Below, in pieces: positions 23,479 through 32,918 of a stretch of DNA of 64,000 nt; the stretch's first letter is position 1; each line of letters starts with the position of its first letter. Below the pieces are notes generated by a model. It saw nothing but the letters and a program-made list of their open reading frames with translations. It did not search any database and was not told where the DNA came from. A program made the position numbers and the translations under genes. Source of the stretch: Acrocarpospora catenulata (lineage in GTDB: Bacteria > Actinomycetota > Actinomycetes > Streptosporangiales > Streptosporangiaceae). The stretch spans positions 28,884 to 92,883 of the forward strand of contig NZ_JAHCST010000035.1 of NCBI RefSeq assembly GCF_018476525.1, read 5' to 3'.

Positions 23479-24219
23479 GTGGGAGTCCTTCAGCGCTTCG
23501 AGCGCAGGCTCGAAGGCTTGGTTGAAGGCGCCTTCGCACGCGCGTTCAAGTCCGACCTTCAACCGGTCGAGGTCGCGAGTGCCGTCCAGCGAGAGATGGA
23601 CGAGCGCGCCGCGATCGTCGCTCAGGGCCGCACGCTCGTGCCGAACGACTTCGTGGTGGAGCTGTCCACGACCGACAGCGAACGGCTGGAGGTGTACGCC
23701 GACAGCATCAGCCACGAACTTGCCAATCTCGCCAGGGAGTACGCCAAGGAGCAGGGGTACTCGTTCGTGGGCCCGGTCCGGGTCCGCTTCGAGACCGCTG
23801 AAGACCTGGCGGTGGGGTTGTTCCGGATCAGGTCCGGGGTGATCCGCGGCGCGACGGTTGAACAGGACGAGATCCGCCAGCCGGTCAGCGATGTGCCGGT
23901 CGGCCGGCAGAGCGCGTTCGGCGGGCATCCCCGGCTGCTGGTCTCCACCCAGGACGATCCGCAGGGCCAGCGGTCCTACGAGCTGACCACTCCGGTCACT
24001 TTGCTCGGCCGGGGTACCGATTGTGATCTACGGCTGGTGGATCCGGGCGTATCGCGGCATCATGCCGAGCTACGGGTCGAAGGTCAGCAAGTGGTCCTGG
24101 TTGATCTCGGCTCCACGAACGGCACCTTCGTCAACGGGCAACCGGTCCGCAGGATCGAGATGCAGGACGGGACGAGGGTGACACTGGGTCGCACGACTCT
24201 GGTGTTCCGGCGCGATTAA
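23479..24219 (+). CDS. fhaA: FHA-domain protein FhaA (DUF3662 + FHA)
   Basis: A 246-residue protein. The N-terminal DUF3662 domain (about 1-115) begins GVLQRFERRLEGLVEGAFARAF. A short linker replaces the long one of the mycobacterial protein, and a C-terminal FHA domain (about 165-245) has LLGRGTDCDLRL, VSRHHAEL and DLGSTNGTFVNG, the phosphothreonine-binding loops. It is a reader of PknA/PknB phosphorylation that, in mycobacteria, links the kinases to peptidoglycan synthesis. GTG 23479 follows GGGAGG with good spacing. It is the first gene of the seven-gene run. Confidence 0.95.
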   Translation: MGVLQRFERRLEGLVEGAFARAFKSDLQPVEVASAVQREMDERAAIVAQGRTLVPNDFVVELSTTDSERLEVYADSISHELANLAREYAKEQGYSFVGPVRVRFETAEDLAVGLFRIRSGVIRGATVEQDEIRQPVSDVPVGRQSAFGGHPRLLVSTQDDPQGQRSYELTTPVTLLGRGTDCDLRLVDPGVSRHHAELRVEGQQVVLVDLGSTNGTFVNGQPVRRIEMQDGTRVTLGRTTLVFRRD

Positions 24220-24236
24220 AGGTAGACAAACGGTCC

Positions 24237-24701
24237 ATGTCCGAGCTCACGCTGCTGCTGATCCGGCTCGCTTTTCTGGCGGTGCTCTGGTTCTTTGTCA
24301 TTGCCGCGGTCGGTGTGATCCGGACAGACTTGTTCGGTCCACGTACGGCCCCGGCATCGCCACGGAAGCCCGCCAAACCGGCGAAACCGGTGTCAAAGCC
24401 CAAGAGGGGGGAACCTCGTCAAATGGTCGTCACGGGTGGCCCTCTGCAAGGGACCATCATCAACCTCACGGAGACGCCCATCACCATCGGCCGGGCGACT
24501 GACGCCACGCTCGTCCTCAGCGACGACTACGCATCGAGCCGGCACGCCCGGCTCTTCCCCCAGGACGGCCAGTGGATCGTGGAAGATCTCGGTTCCACCA
24601 ACGGCACGTATCTTGACCGTTCCAAAGTGACCCGCCCGACGCCGGTGCCTCTCGGAACCCCGATACGCATCGGCAAGACCGTCATCGAATTGCGCAAATG
24701 A
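24237..24701 (+). CDS. fhaB: FHA-domain protein FhaB (FipA-like)
   Basis: A 154-residue protein. One N-terminal membrane helix (about 5-28) is followed by a basic Pro/Lys linker (PRKPAKPAKPVSKPK) and a C-terminal FHA domain (about 75-153) with ITIGRATDATLVL, ASSRHARL and DLGSTNGTYLD. Mycobacterial FhaB/FipA is phosphorylated by PknA and interacts with division proteins. Its stop overlaps the pstP start. Confidence 0.95.
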   Translation: MSELTLLLIRLAFLAVLWFFVIAAVGVIRTDLFGPRTAPASPRKPAKPAKPVSKPKRGEPRQMVVTGGPLQGTIINLTETPITIGRATDATLVLSDDYASSRHARLFPQDGQWIVEDLGSTNGTYLDRSKVTRPTPVPLGTPIRIGKTVIELRK

Positions 24702-25978
24702 CAATCGCACTCCGCTACGCCGCCCGCTCGGACGTCGGCCTCCTCCGCGAAGGGAACGAGGACTCGGCGTACGCTAGCGGCCGCCTGCTGGCCGTCGCCG
24801 ACGGCATGGGCGGGCATGCTCACGGCGAGGTGGCCAGCTCGGTCGCCATCGCCGCACTGTCGTCCTTGGACAAGGACGCCTACGGGAGTGATCTGCTCGG
24901 CACGATCGAGGCCGCGGTCCGTGACGCCAACCATCAGCTGCACACGATGGTCGCCCGCGATCCGAGCCTCAAGGGCATGGGTACCACGCTCACCGCGATG
25001 TTGTGGAACGGCGCCAGGTTCGCGCTGGTGCACGTCGGCGATTCACGTGCCTACCTGTTGCGCAACAACGAGCTGTACCAGATCACCCACGACCACACAC
25101 TCGTGCAGTCGCTGGTGGACGATGGCCGGATCACCCAGGAGGAGGCGGCCAACCACCCGCAACGCTCGATCCTGCTACGCGCCCTGGACGGCAGCGGCGA
25201 GGTCGACCCCGACCTGCAGGACCGGGAGGCCCAGCTGGGCGACCGGTACCTGCTCTGCTCGGACGGCCTGTCCACCGTGGTCAGCGCCGAGACCCTGCAC
25301 CACACGCTCTCCACGATCGAGGATCCGGAGGACGTGGTGCGCCAGCTCATCGACCTGGCGAACCGGGGCGGTGGGCCGGACAACATCACCTGCGTGCTGG
25401 CCGACGTCGTCGAGAGCGACGACGTGCCGGCGCTCAACCACGCCGCGGCAGTGGTGGGTGCGGCCGGGTCCGGCCGGATGCGCTCGCCTTCGCCGGACAC
25501 ACCGGCCGGCCGGGCGGCCACGGCGACCGCCCCGCAACCGGTGATCACCGACCTGGACCTGGACGAGAGTCCGCGGCCGGAGGCGCTCGCGTCCGGCCGC
25601 CGGGCCAGGAAGAAACGATCGTGGCCGCTTGTGGTCACCCTGCTTACCGTTATCGCCGCCGCGCTTGGGCTCGGCGGCTATTACGGTTATCAGTGGACCC
25701 AGGACCAGTTCTACGTCGGCGCGGAGGGCGACCGGCTGGTCGTCTTCCAGGGCGTCGACGCGGATCTCGGATTCGTCTCCCTCAAGCACGTGGTGCACGA
25801 CCCGAAGCTGTCGGTGTCCGCGCTGCCGCCGGTGGAGCAGGCGCGGGTCCGCGGCAACATCGTGGTCGACAGCCTGCAAGCCGGAAAGGATCGGATCTTG
25901 GCGCTGCAGGGCACCGTCAAGACCGCGGACGACACCGAGCCCGCGGCCAGCCCCTCCCCGACGGAGTCGGGTAAGTGA
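24698..25978 (+). CDS. pstP: PP2C-family Ser/Thr phosphatase PstP
   Basis: A 426-residue protein. The catalytic PP2C domain (about 5-235) shows DVGLLREGNEDS, VADGMGGHAHGE (metal-binding Asp), GTTLTAM, HVGDSRAYL, LCSDGL and GPDNITCVL. A linker, one membrane helix (about 307-328) and an extracellular domain of ~95 residues follow. It reverses PknA/PknB phosphorylation. The start overlaps fhaB by 4 bp and the stop overlaps rodA by 4 bp. Confidence 0.96.
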   Translation: MTIALRYAARSDVGLLREGNEDSAYASGRLLAVADGMGGHAHGEVASSVAIAALSSLDKDAYGSDLLGTIEAAVRDANHQLHTMVARDPSLKGMGTTLTAMLWNGARFALVHVGDSRAYLLRNNELYQITHDHTLVQSLVDDGRITQEEAANHPQRSILLRALDGSGEVDPDLQDREAQLGDRYLLCSDGLSTVVSAETLHHTLSTIEDPEDVVRQLIDLANRGGGPDNITCVLADVVESDDVPALNHAAAVVGAAGSGRMRSPSPDTPAGRAATATAPQPVITDLDLDESPRPEALASGRRARKKRSWPLVVTLLTVIAAALGLGGYYGYQWTQDQFYVGAEGDRLVVFQGVDADLGFVSLKHVVHDPKLSVSALPPVEQARVRGNIVVDSLQAGKDRILALQGTVKTADDTEPAASPSPTESGK

Positions 25979-27363
25979 CGGCCACACCGGGAGTCGAGGT
26001 CGCGCCCGTCCCCATGACCGCGAAACGGCGGGGGGCGCAGCTGTTCATGCTCGCCTTCGCCATCGTGATCGTGATGGGGGCGTACGCCAGCGTGGGCCTG
26101 GGCATCAATGGCCAGATTCCGGCCGGCATGCTCACCTACGGTCTCGGCCTCGGTGGCCTGATGCTCGCCGCCTACCTGGTGCTGGCCAGGTTCGCGCCGT
26201 GGGCCGACCCGCTGCTGCTGCCGCTGGTGACGCTGGTCAACGGGATCGGCCTGGTGATGATCTACCGGATCGAGCAGACCGGCCAGGGGGGCGCCTCCGC
26301 CACCAACCAGCTGATGTGGACGGCGCTCGGCGTGGTCATGTTCTCCGCGACGCTGATCGTGTTGAAGGACCACCGCGCCTTGCAGCGCCTCACCTACACC
26401 TTGGGCTTCGTCGGCCTCGGGCTGCTGGTGCTCCCGCTGGTGCCGTTCATCGGCAAGGAGATCAACGGCGCCCGGATCTGGATCGGCATCGGCGGCTTCA
26501 GCATCCAGCCCTCGGAGTTCGCCAAGCTCGCGCTGGTGGTGTTCTTCGCCGGATACCTGGTCGCCAAGAGGGACGTGCTGGCGCTGGCCGGGCGGCGGCT
26601 GCTCTTCATCGACCTGCCCCGGGCCCGTGACCTCGGCCCGGTTCTGATCACCTGGGGCTTCAGCCTGGCCGTGCTGATCCTGCAGAAGGACCTGGGCAGC
26701 TCGCTGCTGCTGTTCGGCACGTTCATCGTGATGCTCTACGTCGCCACCCAGCGCACCTCGTGGGTGCTCATCGGCGTGCTGCTCTTCCTGGGCGGCGCGA
26801 TCCTGGCCGGGCAGATCTTCGACCACGTGGCGGCCCGGTTCGAGGTGTTCCTGAACCCGGAGTCCCCCGAGCTCTACGACCGCGAGCTCGGCGGCAGCTA
26901 CCAGCTCATGCAGGGCCTGTTCGCCCTCGGCTCCGGCGGCATCCTTGGCACCGGCCTCGGCGAAGGCCACCCCAAGGAGATCCCGCTTTCGTTCTCGGAC
27001 TTCATCTTCGCCGCCACCGGCGAGGAGCTGGGCCTGACCGGCCTGATGGCGCTGCTGATGGTGTACGCGCTGATCGTCGAGCGCGGCCTGCGCACCGCCA
27101 TCGCGGCCAGGGACCCATTCTCCAAGCTGCTGGCGGGCGGCCTGTCCTTCATCCTGGCCTGGCAGGTGTTCATCATCGTCGGCGGTGTCACCAACCTGAT
27201 CCCGCTCACCGGCCTGGTCACGCCGTTCATGTCGGCCGGCGGATCCGCCCTGCTCGCTAACTGGATCCTTATCGCCCTGCTGGTACGCATGTCGGATGCG
27301 GCCCGACGGCCCCCGCCCCAGGCGATCCAGGACGAAGGACTGACACAGGTGTTCCAGCGATGA
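25975..27363 (+). CDS. rodA: SEDS-family peptidoglycan glycosyltransferase RodA/FtsW
   Basis: A 462-residue polytopic protein. SEDS signatures include GKEINGARIWIGIGGFSIQPSEFAKL, LILQKDLGSSLLLFG (conserved catalytic-site Asp region) and LVTPFMSAGGSALLANW near the C-terminus. It polymerises lipid II during elongation or septation together with its partner class B PBP, which is the next gene. GTG start overlaps pstP by 4 bp and the stop overlaps pbpA. Confidence 0.96.
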   Translation: MTATPGVEVAPVPMTAKRRGAQLFMLAFAIVIVMGAYASVGLGINGQIPAGMLTYGLGLGGLMLAAYLVLARFAPWADPLLLPLVTLVNGIGLVMIYRIEQTGQGGASATNQLMWTALGVVMFSATLIVLKDHRALQRLTYTLGFVGLGLLVLPLVPFIGKEINGARIWIGIGGFSIQPSEFAKLALVVFFAGYLVAKRDVLALAGRRLLFIDLPRARDLGPVLITWGFSLAVLILQKDLGSSLLLFGTFIVMLYVATQRTSWVLIGVLLFLGGAILAGQIFDHVAARFEVFLNPESPELYDRELGGSYQLMQGLFALGSGGILGTGLGEGHPKEIPLSFSDFIFAATGEELGLTGLMALLMVYALIVERGLRTAIAARDPFSKLLAGGLSFILAWQVFIIVGGVTNLIPLTGLVTPFMSAGGSALLANWILIALLVRMSDAARRPPPQAIQDEGLTQVFQR

Positions 27364-28820
27364 ACGGTACTCTCAAGCGCGCCGCCATAGCCTGCCTGGT
27401 CATGTTCGGCCTGCTCATGGCGAACGTGAACTACCTCGGCGCGGTGAAGGCCGACGACTACCGGAACGACTCCCGCAACAAGCGCGCCTTCTTCGCCCGC
27501 TACAGCGTGGACCGCGGCTGGATCACCGCCGACGACGGCAAGACCACGCTGGCCAAGACGGTGGACACCAAGAGCGAGTTCCGCTTCGAGCGGGAGTACC
27601 CCGACGGGAAGATGTACGCGCACGTGCTCGGCTTCTTCGCGCCGGAGAGCTCGCGCGGCATCGAGGCGGCGGCCGGGAAGTACCTGGACGGCAGCCACCC
27701 GGACCTGCTGGTCCGCCGGGCCATCGACTTCATCAGCAACGAGCCGCCCAAGGGCGCCAGCGTGGACCTGACCCTGGTCTCGCGGGCCCAGAAGGTGGCC
27801 TACGACCAGTTGCGGGCCAGCGGCAAGCGGGGCGCCATCGTGGCGATGAACCCCAAGACCGGCGCCGTGCAGGTCATGGTCTCGCTGCCGACGTACGATC
27901 CGAACACGCTGGCCCTGCCGAACAAGGGCAAGGTGGCGGACGCGTACAACAAGCTGGACGCGGACGAGCAGCACCCGCTGCTCAACCGGGCCACCGAGCG
28001 GACCTACCCGCCGGGCTCCACGTTCAAGGTGGTGACCGCGGCGGAGTTCCTGGAGGACGATCCGAGCCGCGGACCCGAGACGATGGTGGCCGCCCCCCAG
28101 GTACTGGACCTGCCGCAGACCACGGTGGGCCTGCCCAACTACGGCGGCGCCGCCTGTGGCGGCGGCCAGGTGACGCTGCGGTACGCGCTGGAGCGCTCGT
28201 GCAACACCCCCTTCGCCAAGTTCGGCATGGAGCTGGGCTGGGACAAGATGCGCGAGCAGGCGGCCAAGTTCGGGATGGGGGAGCCGGTCCCGTTCACCCT
28301 GCCGGTCGCCAAGAGCGACATCGGCCCGGAGGAGGAGCTGGCCGCGCTGGCCCAGCTGTCCATCGGGCAGCGGAACAACCAGATGACCCCACTGCAGATG
28401 CTGCTGGTCGCGGCGGGCATCGCCAACGGCGGCACCGTGATGAAGCCGTACCTGATCAACAAGGTGGTCGGCCCGGACGGCGGGGTGCTGGACGAGGCCA
28501 GTCCGGACGAGCTGTCGGAGGCGGTCAGCGCCGACGTGGCCGACAAGCTCAAGCAGATGATGGTCTCGGTGGTGCAGGCCGGCACCGCGACCTCGGCGCA
28601 GATCCCGGGCGTGAGCGTGGCCGGCAAGACCGGCACCGCCGAGGCCGGTGACGCGCCCGCGCCGCACGCCTGGTTCATCGGGTTCGCCCCGGCTGACGAC
28701 CCGGAGGTCGCGGTCTGCGTGTTCATCGAGTCCGGGAGCGCCGGCAACGAGGCCACCGGTGGCCACACCGCGGCGCCGATCGCCCGGGAGGTCCTGCAGG
28801 CGGTGCTCCAGTCCAAATGA
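27360..28820 (+). CDS. pbpA: Class B penicillin-binding protein PbpA (transpeptidase)
   Basis: A 486-residue protein. An N-terminal signal anchor (about 8-28) is followed by a short pedestal domain and the transpeptidase domain (about 150-485). The catalytic motifs are PPGSTFKVV (Ser220, SxxK), RSCNTP (S280-C-N) and VAGKTGTAEAG (Lys423, KTG). It cross-links peptidoglycan and pairs with RodA. All active-site motifs are intact. It overlaps both neighbours by 4 bp. Confidence 0.96.
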   Translation: MNGTLKRAAIACLVMFGLLMANVNYLGAVKADDYRNDSRNKRAFFARYSVDRGWITADDGKTTLAKTVDTKSEFRFEREYPDGKMYAHVLGFFAPESSRGIEAAAGKYLDGSHPDLLVRRAIDFISNEPPKGASVDLTLVSRAQKVAYDQLRASGKRGAIVAMNPKTGAVQVMVSLPTYDPNTLALPNKGKVADAYNKLDADEQHPLLNRATERTYPPGSTFKVVTAAEFLEDDPSRGPETMVAAPQVLDLPQTTVGLPNYGGAACGGGQVTLRYALERSCNTPFAKFGMELGWDKMREQAAKFGMGEPVPFTLPVAKSDIGPEEELAALAQLSIGQRNNQMTPLQMLLVAAGIANGGTVMKPYLINKVVGPDGGVLDEASPDELSEAVSADVADKLKQMMVSVVQAGTATSAQIPGVSVAGKTGTAEAGDAPAPHAWFIGFAPADDPEVAVCVFIESGSAGNEATGGHTAAPIAREVLQAVLQSK

Positions 28821-30181
28821 GTCACCCGCTGCTCGGTAACCGCTACCGGCTCACCGCCCGTATCGCCGCCGGCGGCATGGGCGAGGTGTGGCGGGCCACC
28901 GACGAGCTGCTCCACCGCGAGGTCGCGGTGAAGCTGCTCCGCGCGCACGTGGCCGCCGATCCCGCCTTCCGTGAGCGGTTCCGGAGCGAGGCGCGGATCA
29001 CCGCCGGGCTGGCCGACGCGGGAATCGCCCAGGTCTTCGACTACGGCGAGGAGGACGACGAGACCGCCTACCTGGTGATGGAGCTGGTGCACGGGGAGCC
29101 GCTGTCGGCCATCCTGGCCCGCAACGGGCGGCTCAGCGCCGAGGTCACCCTGGACGTGGTGGCGCAGGCGTCGCGCGGGCTGCAGGCGGCGCACCGGGCG
29201 GGGATCATCCACCGGGACATCAAGCCGGGCAACCTGCTGATCACCGAGTCCGGCCAGGTGAAGATCACCGACTTCGGCATCGCGCGGGCGCTGGAGGCGG
29301 CGCCGGTGACCCAGACGGGCACCGTGCTGGGCACCGCCCAGTACGTCAGCCCCGAGCAGGCCTCGGGCACCCGGCTGACCCCGGCCACCGACATCTACTC
29401 ACTGGGCGTGGTGACCTACGAGTGCCTGGCCGGGCGGCCGCCGTTCATCGCCGAGACGCAGGTGGCGATCGCGCTCCACCACCTGAACGACCCGCCGCCC
29501 CCGCTGCCCGAGAGCGTGCCGCCGCCGGTGCGCGCCCTGGTGGCGGCGATGCTCGCGAAGGATCCGGCGATGCGGCCGGCCGGCGCCCGGGAGCTCGGCG
29601 ACCGGGCGCTCGTGCTGAAGGACACCCTGGCGGGGGGCGGCCCGACCGAGCTGAACACGGGGCTGAGCACCGAGTTGCGCACGCTGACCGACCCGTCCGG
29701 GTTCGCGGTCCGGCGGGTGGGCTCCCCGCCGACGGGCGGTCCGACCGGCCGGATCACCCCGCTGCCGCTCCCGCCGCCACCCCCTCGCCGGCATGGCCGG
29801 GTGGTGGCCCTGGCGGCGCTGGTGGTGGCCGCGGTCGGGCTGGGCTCGTTCGCGTTGGCCCGGTTCGGGGGCGGCGAGCCGCCGGAGAGCGCGCCGCCGA
29901 CGGCCGAGGTGATTCAGGTCTCGGAAGTGCCATCCCCGAGCCTGAAACCCACTCCGAAGGCTTCCAAACCCCCGGTTACAGTAACGTCGGCCCGTCCGTC
30001 GCGCTCGCCGTCGGCTACCGTAAGCACGACGGAGCCTTCGCCCTCGGAGAGCCCGTCGCCGTCTCCGACCCCGACACCCACCCCGACCCCGACGCCCAGT
30101 GAGACTCCATCCCCGAGCGAGACTCCAAGCCCCTCATTAACCCCAAGCGCCGCAAGCCTCTCGATTGAGGAGACGCCATGA
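28817..30181 (+). CDS. pknA: Membrane Ser/Thr protein kinase PknA
   Basis: A 454-residue protein. The kinase domain (about 8-265) has the Gly loop RIAAGGMGEVW, Lys in VAVKLL, catalytic HRDIKPGNLL and DFGIARAL, and activation loop Thr residues in PVTQTGTVLGTAQYVSPEQ. One membrane helix (about 333-352) follows, then an extracellular Ser/Thr/Pro/Glu tail rich in PTPTPTP and SPSPS repeats. It lacks PASTA domains, as in other PknA proteins. The extracellular tail is much longer and more repetitive than in mycobacteria. Confidence 0.96.
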   Translation: MSHPLLGNRYRLTARIAAGGMGEVWRATDELLHREVAVKLLRAHVAADPAFRERFRSEARITAGLADAGIAQVFDYGEEDDETAYLVMELVHGEPLSAILARNGRLSAEVTLDVVAQASRGLQAAHRAGIIHRDIKPGNLLITESGQVKITDFGIARALEAAPVTQTGTVLGTAQYVSPEQASGTRLTPATDIYSLGVVTYECLAGRPPFIAETQVAIALHHLNDPPPPLPESVPPPVRALVAAMLAKDPAMRPAGARELGDRALVLKDTLAGGGPTELNTGLSTELRTLTDPSGFAVRRVGSPPTGGPTGRITPLPLPPPPPRRHGRVVALAALVVAAVGLGSFALARFGGGEPPESAPPTAEVIQVSEVPSPSLKPTPKASKPPVTVTSARPSRSPSATVSTTEPSPSESPSPSPTPTPTPTPTPSETPSPSETPSPSLTPSAASLSIEETP

Positions 30182-30236
30182 CGTACGGGGTCGATGATGG
30201 ACATCGGCGGCACCCCAAGATGAACGGCAAGGGACA

Positions 30237-32081
30237 GTGCAGGAAATGACTCAGCCACGGCTACTCGGCGGTCGATACGAACTCGACGGCGTCGTCGGGC
30301 GTGGCGGCATGGCCGAGGTGTATCGCGCCCGGGACATCCGGCTGGACCGCATCGTCGCGATCAAAACGCTCCGTTCTGATCTGGCCAGGGATCATACCTT
30401 CCAGGCCAGGTTCCGGCGCGAGGCGCAGTCCGCCGCGTCCCTCAACCATCCGGCGGTCGTCGCGGTGTACGACACCGGTGAGGACATGACGGACGGCACG
30501 CCCGTGCCGTACATCGTGATGGAGTACGTGGACGGCCGTACCTTGCGCGACCTGCTCCGGGCCGACCGCAGGCTCATGCCGGAGCGGGCGGCGGAGTTGG
30601 TGGACGGCATCCTGCGGGCGCTCGACTACAGCCACCGCGGCGGGATCGTGCACCGGGACATCAAACCGGCGAACATCATGGTGACCCGCAACGGCGAGGT
30701 CAAGGTGATGGACTTCGGCATCGCCCGGGCGATGGCCGACTCGGCCGCCACCATGACCCAGACCGCGCAGGTGATCGGCACCGCCCAGTACCTCTCCCCC
30801 GAGCAGGCCAGGGGCGAGCGGGTGGACGCGCGCAGCGACATCTACTCGACGGGGTGCGTGCTCTACGAGCTGCTCACCGGCCAGCCACCGTTCACGGGGG
30901 ACTCGCCGGTCGCGATCGCCTACCAGCACGTGCGGGAGGATCCGATCCCGCCGTCCAGGATCGACCCGGACATCCCCAAGTGGTGCGACGCGATCGTGCT
31001 GAAGGCGATGGCCAAGGACCCGGTGCACCGCTATCAGAGCGCCGCCGAGATGCGCGCCGACATCCAGCGCGCGGTCCAGGGCATGCCGATGGACCCGCAG
31101 ACGATGGCGCTGGCCAACAACTACGGCCAGTACGCCGGGGCCGACCGCACCCGGGCGATGACGGCCGCCGGCGGCCCGCCCACCCAGGGCACCCGGCACA
31201 TCGAGCCGTACGAGTACGGCCAGGAGGAGCGGGGCAGCCGCAGCGACCGGCACCGGCAGCGCAACACCGGGAACACCGCGCTCAAGACGGCGGCCTGGAT
31301 CCTCATCCCGCTGCTGGTCATCGCCTCCTTCATCCTGATCGGCTACCAGTTCCTGAGCTCCCCCGGCGGACCGACCACGACCGACAAGGTCGACGTGCCG
31401 ATCGTGGAGAACCAGCCACAGGCGGAGGCGGAGAAGCTGCTCACCGAGCTCGGGCTGAAGGTCACCCCGGTGCAGGAGTTCAACCCCGACATCAAGAAGG
31501 GCCGGGCGATCAGCACCGATCCCGGTCCTGGCAGCTCGGTGGAGAAGGGCAGCGAGATCAAGCTGATGGTCTCCAAGGGTGTGGAGACCATGCAGGTGCC
31601 GAACGTGATCGGCAAGACGCTGGAGGAGGCGCAGGCCGAACTCCAGGCGGCGGGCTTCTCGTGGACGGTGACGTACAAGAACTCCACGTCCGAGCAGGGC
31701 AAGGTGATCGAGACCAAGCCGGCGCCGGGCACCGAGGCGCCGAAGGAGAGCAAGGTCCGGCTGACGCTGCCGACCGAGCTGATCGAGCTGCCGAGCGTGG
31801 TGGGCCTGCTGGCCGAGGAGGCCAAGAGCACGTTGGAGCAGGCCGGTTTCCGGGTGAAGCTGGTGCAGCAGCCGAGCGACTCGGTGGTCGCCGGTCAGGT
31901 CATCGACCAGGCCCCGGCCGCCGGGAGCAAGCACCCGCCGGGCCGGACCATCACGCTGGTCGTCTCCAGCGGCCCGTCGGCGGAACCGACCCCGGACGAC
32001 ACCCCGACGGACGACGGCGGCTTCCCACCCGACGTCACGGACCCCGGCGACGTCCCCATCGGCGACAACCCCAACGGCTAA
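30237..32081 (+). CDS. pknB: PASTA-domain Ser/Thr protein kinase PknB
   Basis: A 614-residue protein. The kinase domain (about 12-275) has VVGRGGMAEVYRA, VAIKTLR, HRDIKPANIMV, DFGIARAM and activation loop TMTQTAQVIGTAQYLSPEQ. A juxtamembrane linker, one helix (about 345-367) and three PASTA domains (about 377-440, 441-505, 506-575) follow, then an acidic Pro-rich tail. PASTA domains bind muropeptides or lipid II and couple wall status to signalling; mycobacterial PknB has four. The start is GTG 30237 or ATG 30246. A strong terminator follows. Confidence 0.96.
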   Translation: MQEMTQPRLLGGRYELDGVVGRGGMAEVYRARDIRLDRIVAIKTLRSDLARDHTFQARFRREAQSAASLNHPAVVAVYDTGEDMTDGTPVPYIVMEYVDGRTLRDLLRADRRLMPERAAELVDGILRALDYSHRGGIVHRDIKPANIMVTRNGEVKVMDFGIARAMADSAATMTQTAQVIGTAQYLSPEQARGERVDARSDIYSTGCVLYELLTGQPPFTGDSPVAIAYQHVREDPIPPSRIDPDIPKWCDAIVLKAMAKDPVHRYQSAAEMRADIQRAVQGMPMDPQTMALANNYGQYAGADRTRAMTAAGGPPTQGTRHIEPYEYGQEERGSRSDRHRQRNTGNTALKTAAWILIPLLVIASFILIGYQFLSSPGGPTTTDKVDVPIVENQPQAEAEKLLTELGLKVTPVQEFNPDIKKGRAISTDPGPGSSVEKGSEIKLMVSKGVETMQVPNVIGKTLEEAQAELQAAGFSWTVTYKNSTSEQGKVIETKPAPGTEAPKESKVRLTLPTELIELPSVVGLLAEEAKSTLEQAGFRVKLVQQPSDSVVAGQVIDQAPAAGSKHPPGRTITLVVSSGPSAEPTPDDTPTDDGGFPPDVTDPGDVPIGDNPNG

Positions 32082-32085
32082 CCGA

Positions 32086-32117
32086 GAACCCCTCCCCCGA
32101 GCGGGGGAGGGGTTCTT
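32086..32117 (+). terminator. Intrinsic terminator after pknB
   Basis: GAACCCCTCCCCC (32086-32098) pairs perfectly with GGGGGAGGGGTTC (32103-32115) around a GAGC loop and is followed by TTCCTATT. The 13-bp stem begins 4 nt after the pknB stop and ends the fhaA-pknB transcription unit. Confidence 0.88.
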
Positions 32118-32158
32118 CCTATTCACGGCACCCAATTTCGTGACGAAGCCACTTGCCC

Positions 32159-32247
32159 CGAGGGCGCGCCGGTGCCTGGACTGACGGAGCGCCGGGAGCG
32201 CAGCGACCAGAGCGGAGGAGGGAAGGCACCGGACCTGAGCGCCCTCG
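32159..32247. repeat. 89-bp imperfect inverted-repeat element
   Basis: CGAGGGCGC (32159-32167) plus CCGGTGCCT (32169-32177) pair with AGGCACCGG (32224-32232) plus GCGCCCTCG (32239-32247). The 46-nt interior is purine-rich (GGGAGCGCAGCGACCAGAGCGG). It lies between the pknB terminator and the convergent trpG/pabA gene, in about 220 bp without a gene. It could be a palindromic dispersed repeat, a structured RNA or a bidirectional terminator. Confidence 0.7.
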
Positions 32248-32344
32248 CCGCGATGCGCAGCATCGCCATGACACAGAGGGTTTCCGCCACTCGGGGGCAA
32301 TGGCGGAAACCCTCATTGTGATGTCGTTGCCGACATGTCGGGCG

Positions 32345-32914
32345 TTACATGATTTGTCGGAGCCAGTTTCCGAGCAGTCGATGGCCGTGTTCGGACAGCA
32401 CCGACTCGGGGTGGAACTGCACGCCCTCGATCGGGGCGGTGTGGTGGCGCAGGCCCATGATGGTGCCGTCGGGGGTGGTGGCGCTCACCGTAAGCTCCGG
32501 CGGCACCGTGCCGGGGACGACCGCGAGCGAGTGGTAGCGCGTCATGGTCACCGGGGTGGGCACATCGCGGAAGACGCCGCGGCCGTCGTGGCTGATCCGG
32601 CTGGTGCGGCCGTGCATGAGCTCGGGGGCGCGGGCCACGCTCGCCCCGTACGCGATGGCGATGGCCTGGTGGCCGAGGCAGACGCCGAGCAGCGGCAGGT
32701 CGCGGCCGGCGCAGTGGCGGACCAGCGGGACGCTGACCCCGGCGGCTTCGGGGGTGCCGGGGCCGGGGGAGACGAGCACGCCGTCGAAGCCGGCGGTGTC
32801 CTGGAGGGTGACCTGGTCGCGGGGGCGGACGTCGCAGGTGGCACCGAGCTCGCGCAGGTACTGCACGATCGTGTGGACGAAGCTGTCGTGGTTGTCCACC
32901 ACCAGGACGCGCAC
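32345..32914 (-). CDS. pabA: Glutamine amidotransferase subunit of anthranilate/aminodeoxychorismate synthase
   Basis: A 189-residue class I GATase. It starts VLVVDNHDSFVHTIVQYL, has the oxyanion SPGPGTPEAAG, the nucleophile in LGVCLGHQAIA, and the catalytic VQFHPES. It supplies ammonia to PabB or TrpE. The orthologue at this position in M. tuberculosis is named trpG, and the protein may serve both pathways. The GTG start is 4 nt after the stop of the small membrane gene, giving an operon with it and the sortase. Confidence 0.92.
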   Translation of the reverse strand: MRVLVVDNHDSFVHTIVQYLRELGATCDVRPRDQVTLQDTAGFDGVLVSPGPGTPEAAGVSVPLVRHCAGRDLPLLGVCLGHQAIAIAYGASVARAPELMHGRTSRISHDGRGVFRDVPTPVTMTRYHSLAVVPGTVPPELTVSATTPDGTIMGLRHHTAPIEGVQFHPESVLSEHGHRLLGNWLRQIM

Positions 32915-32918
32915 CCGC

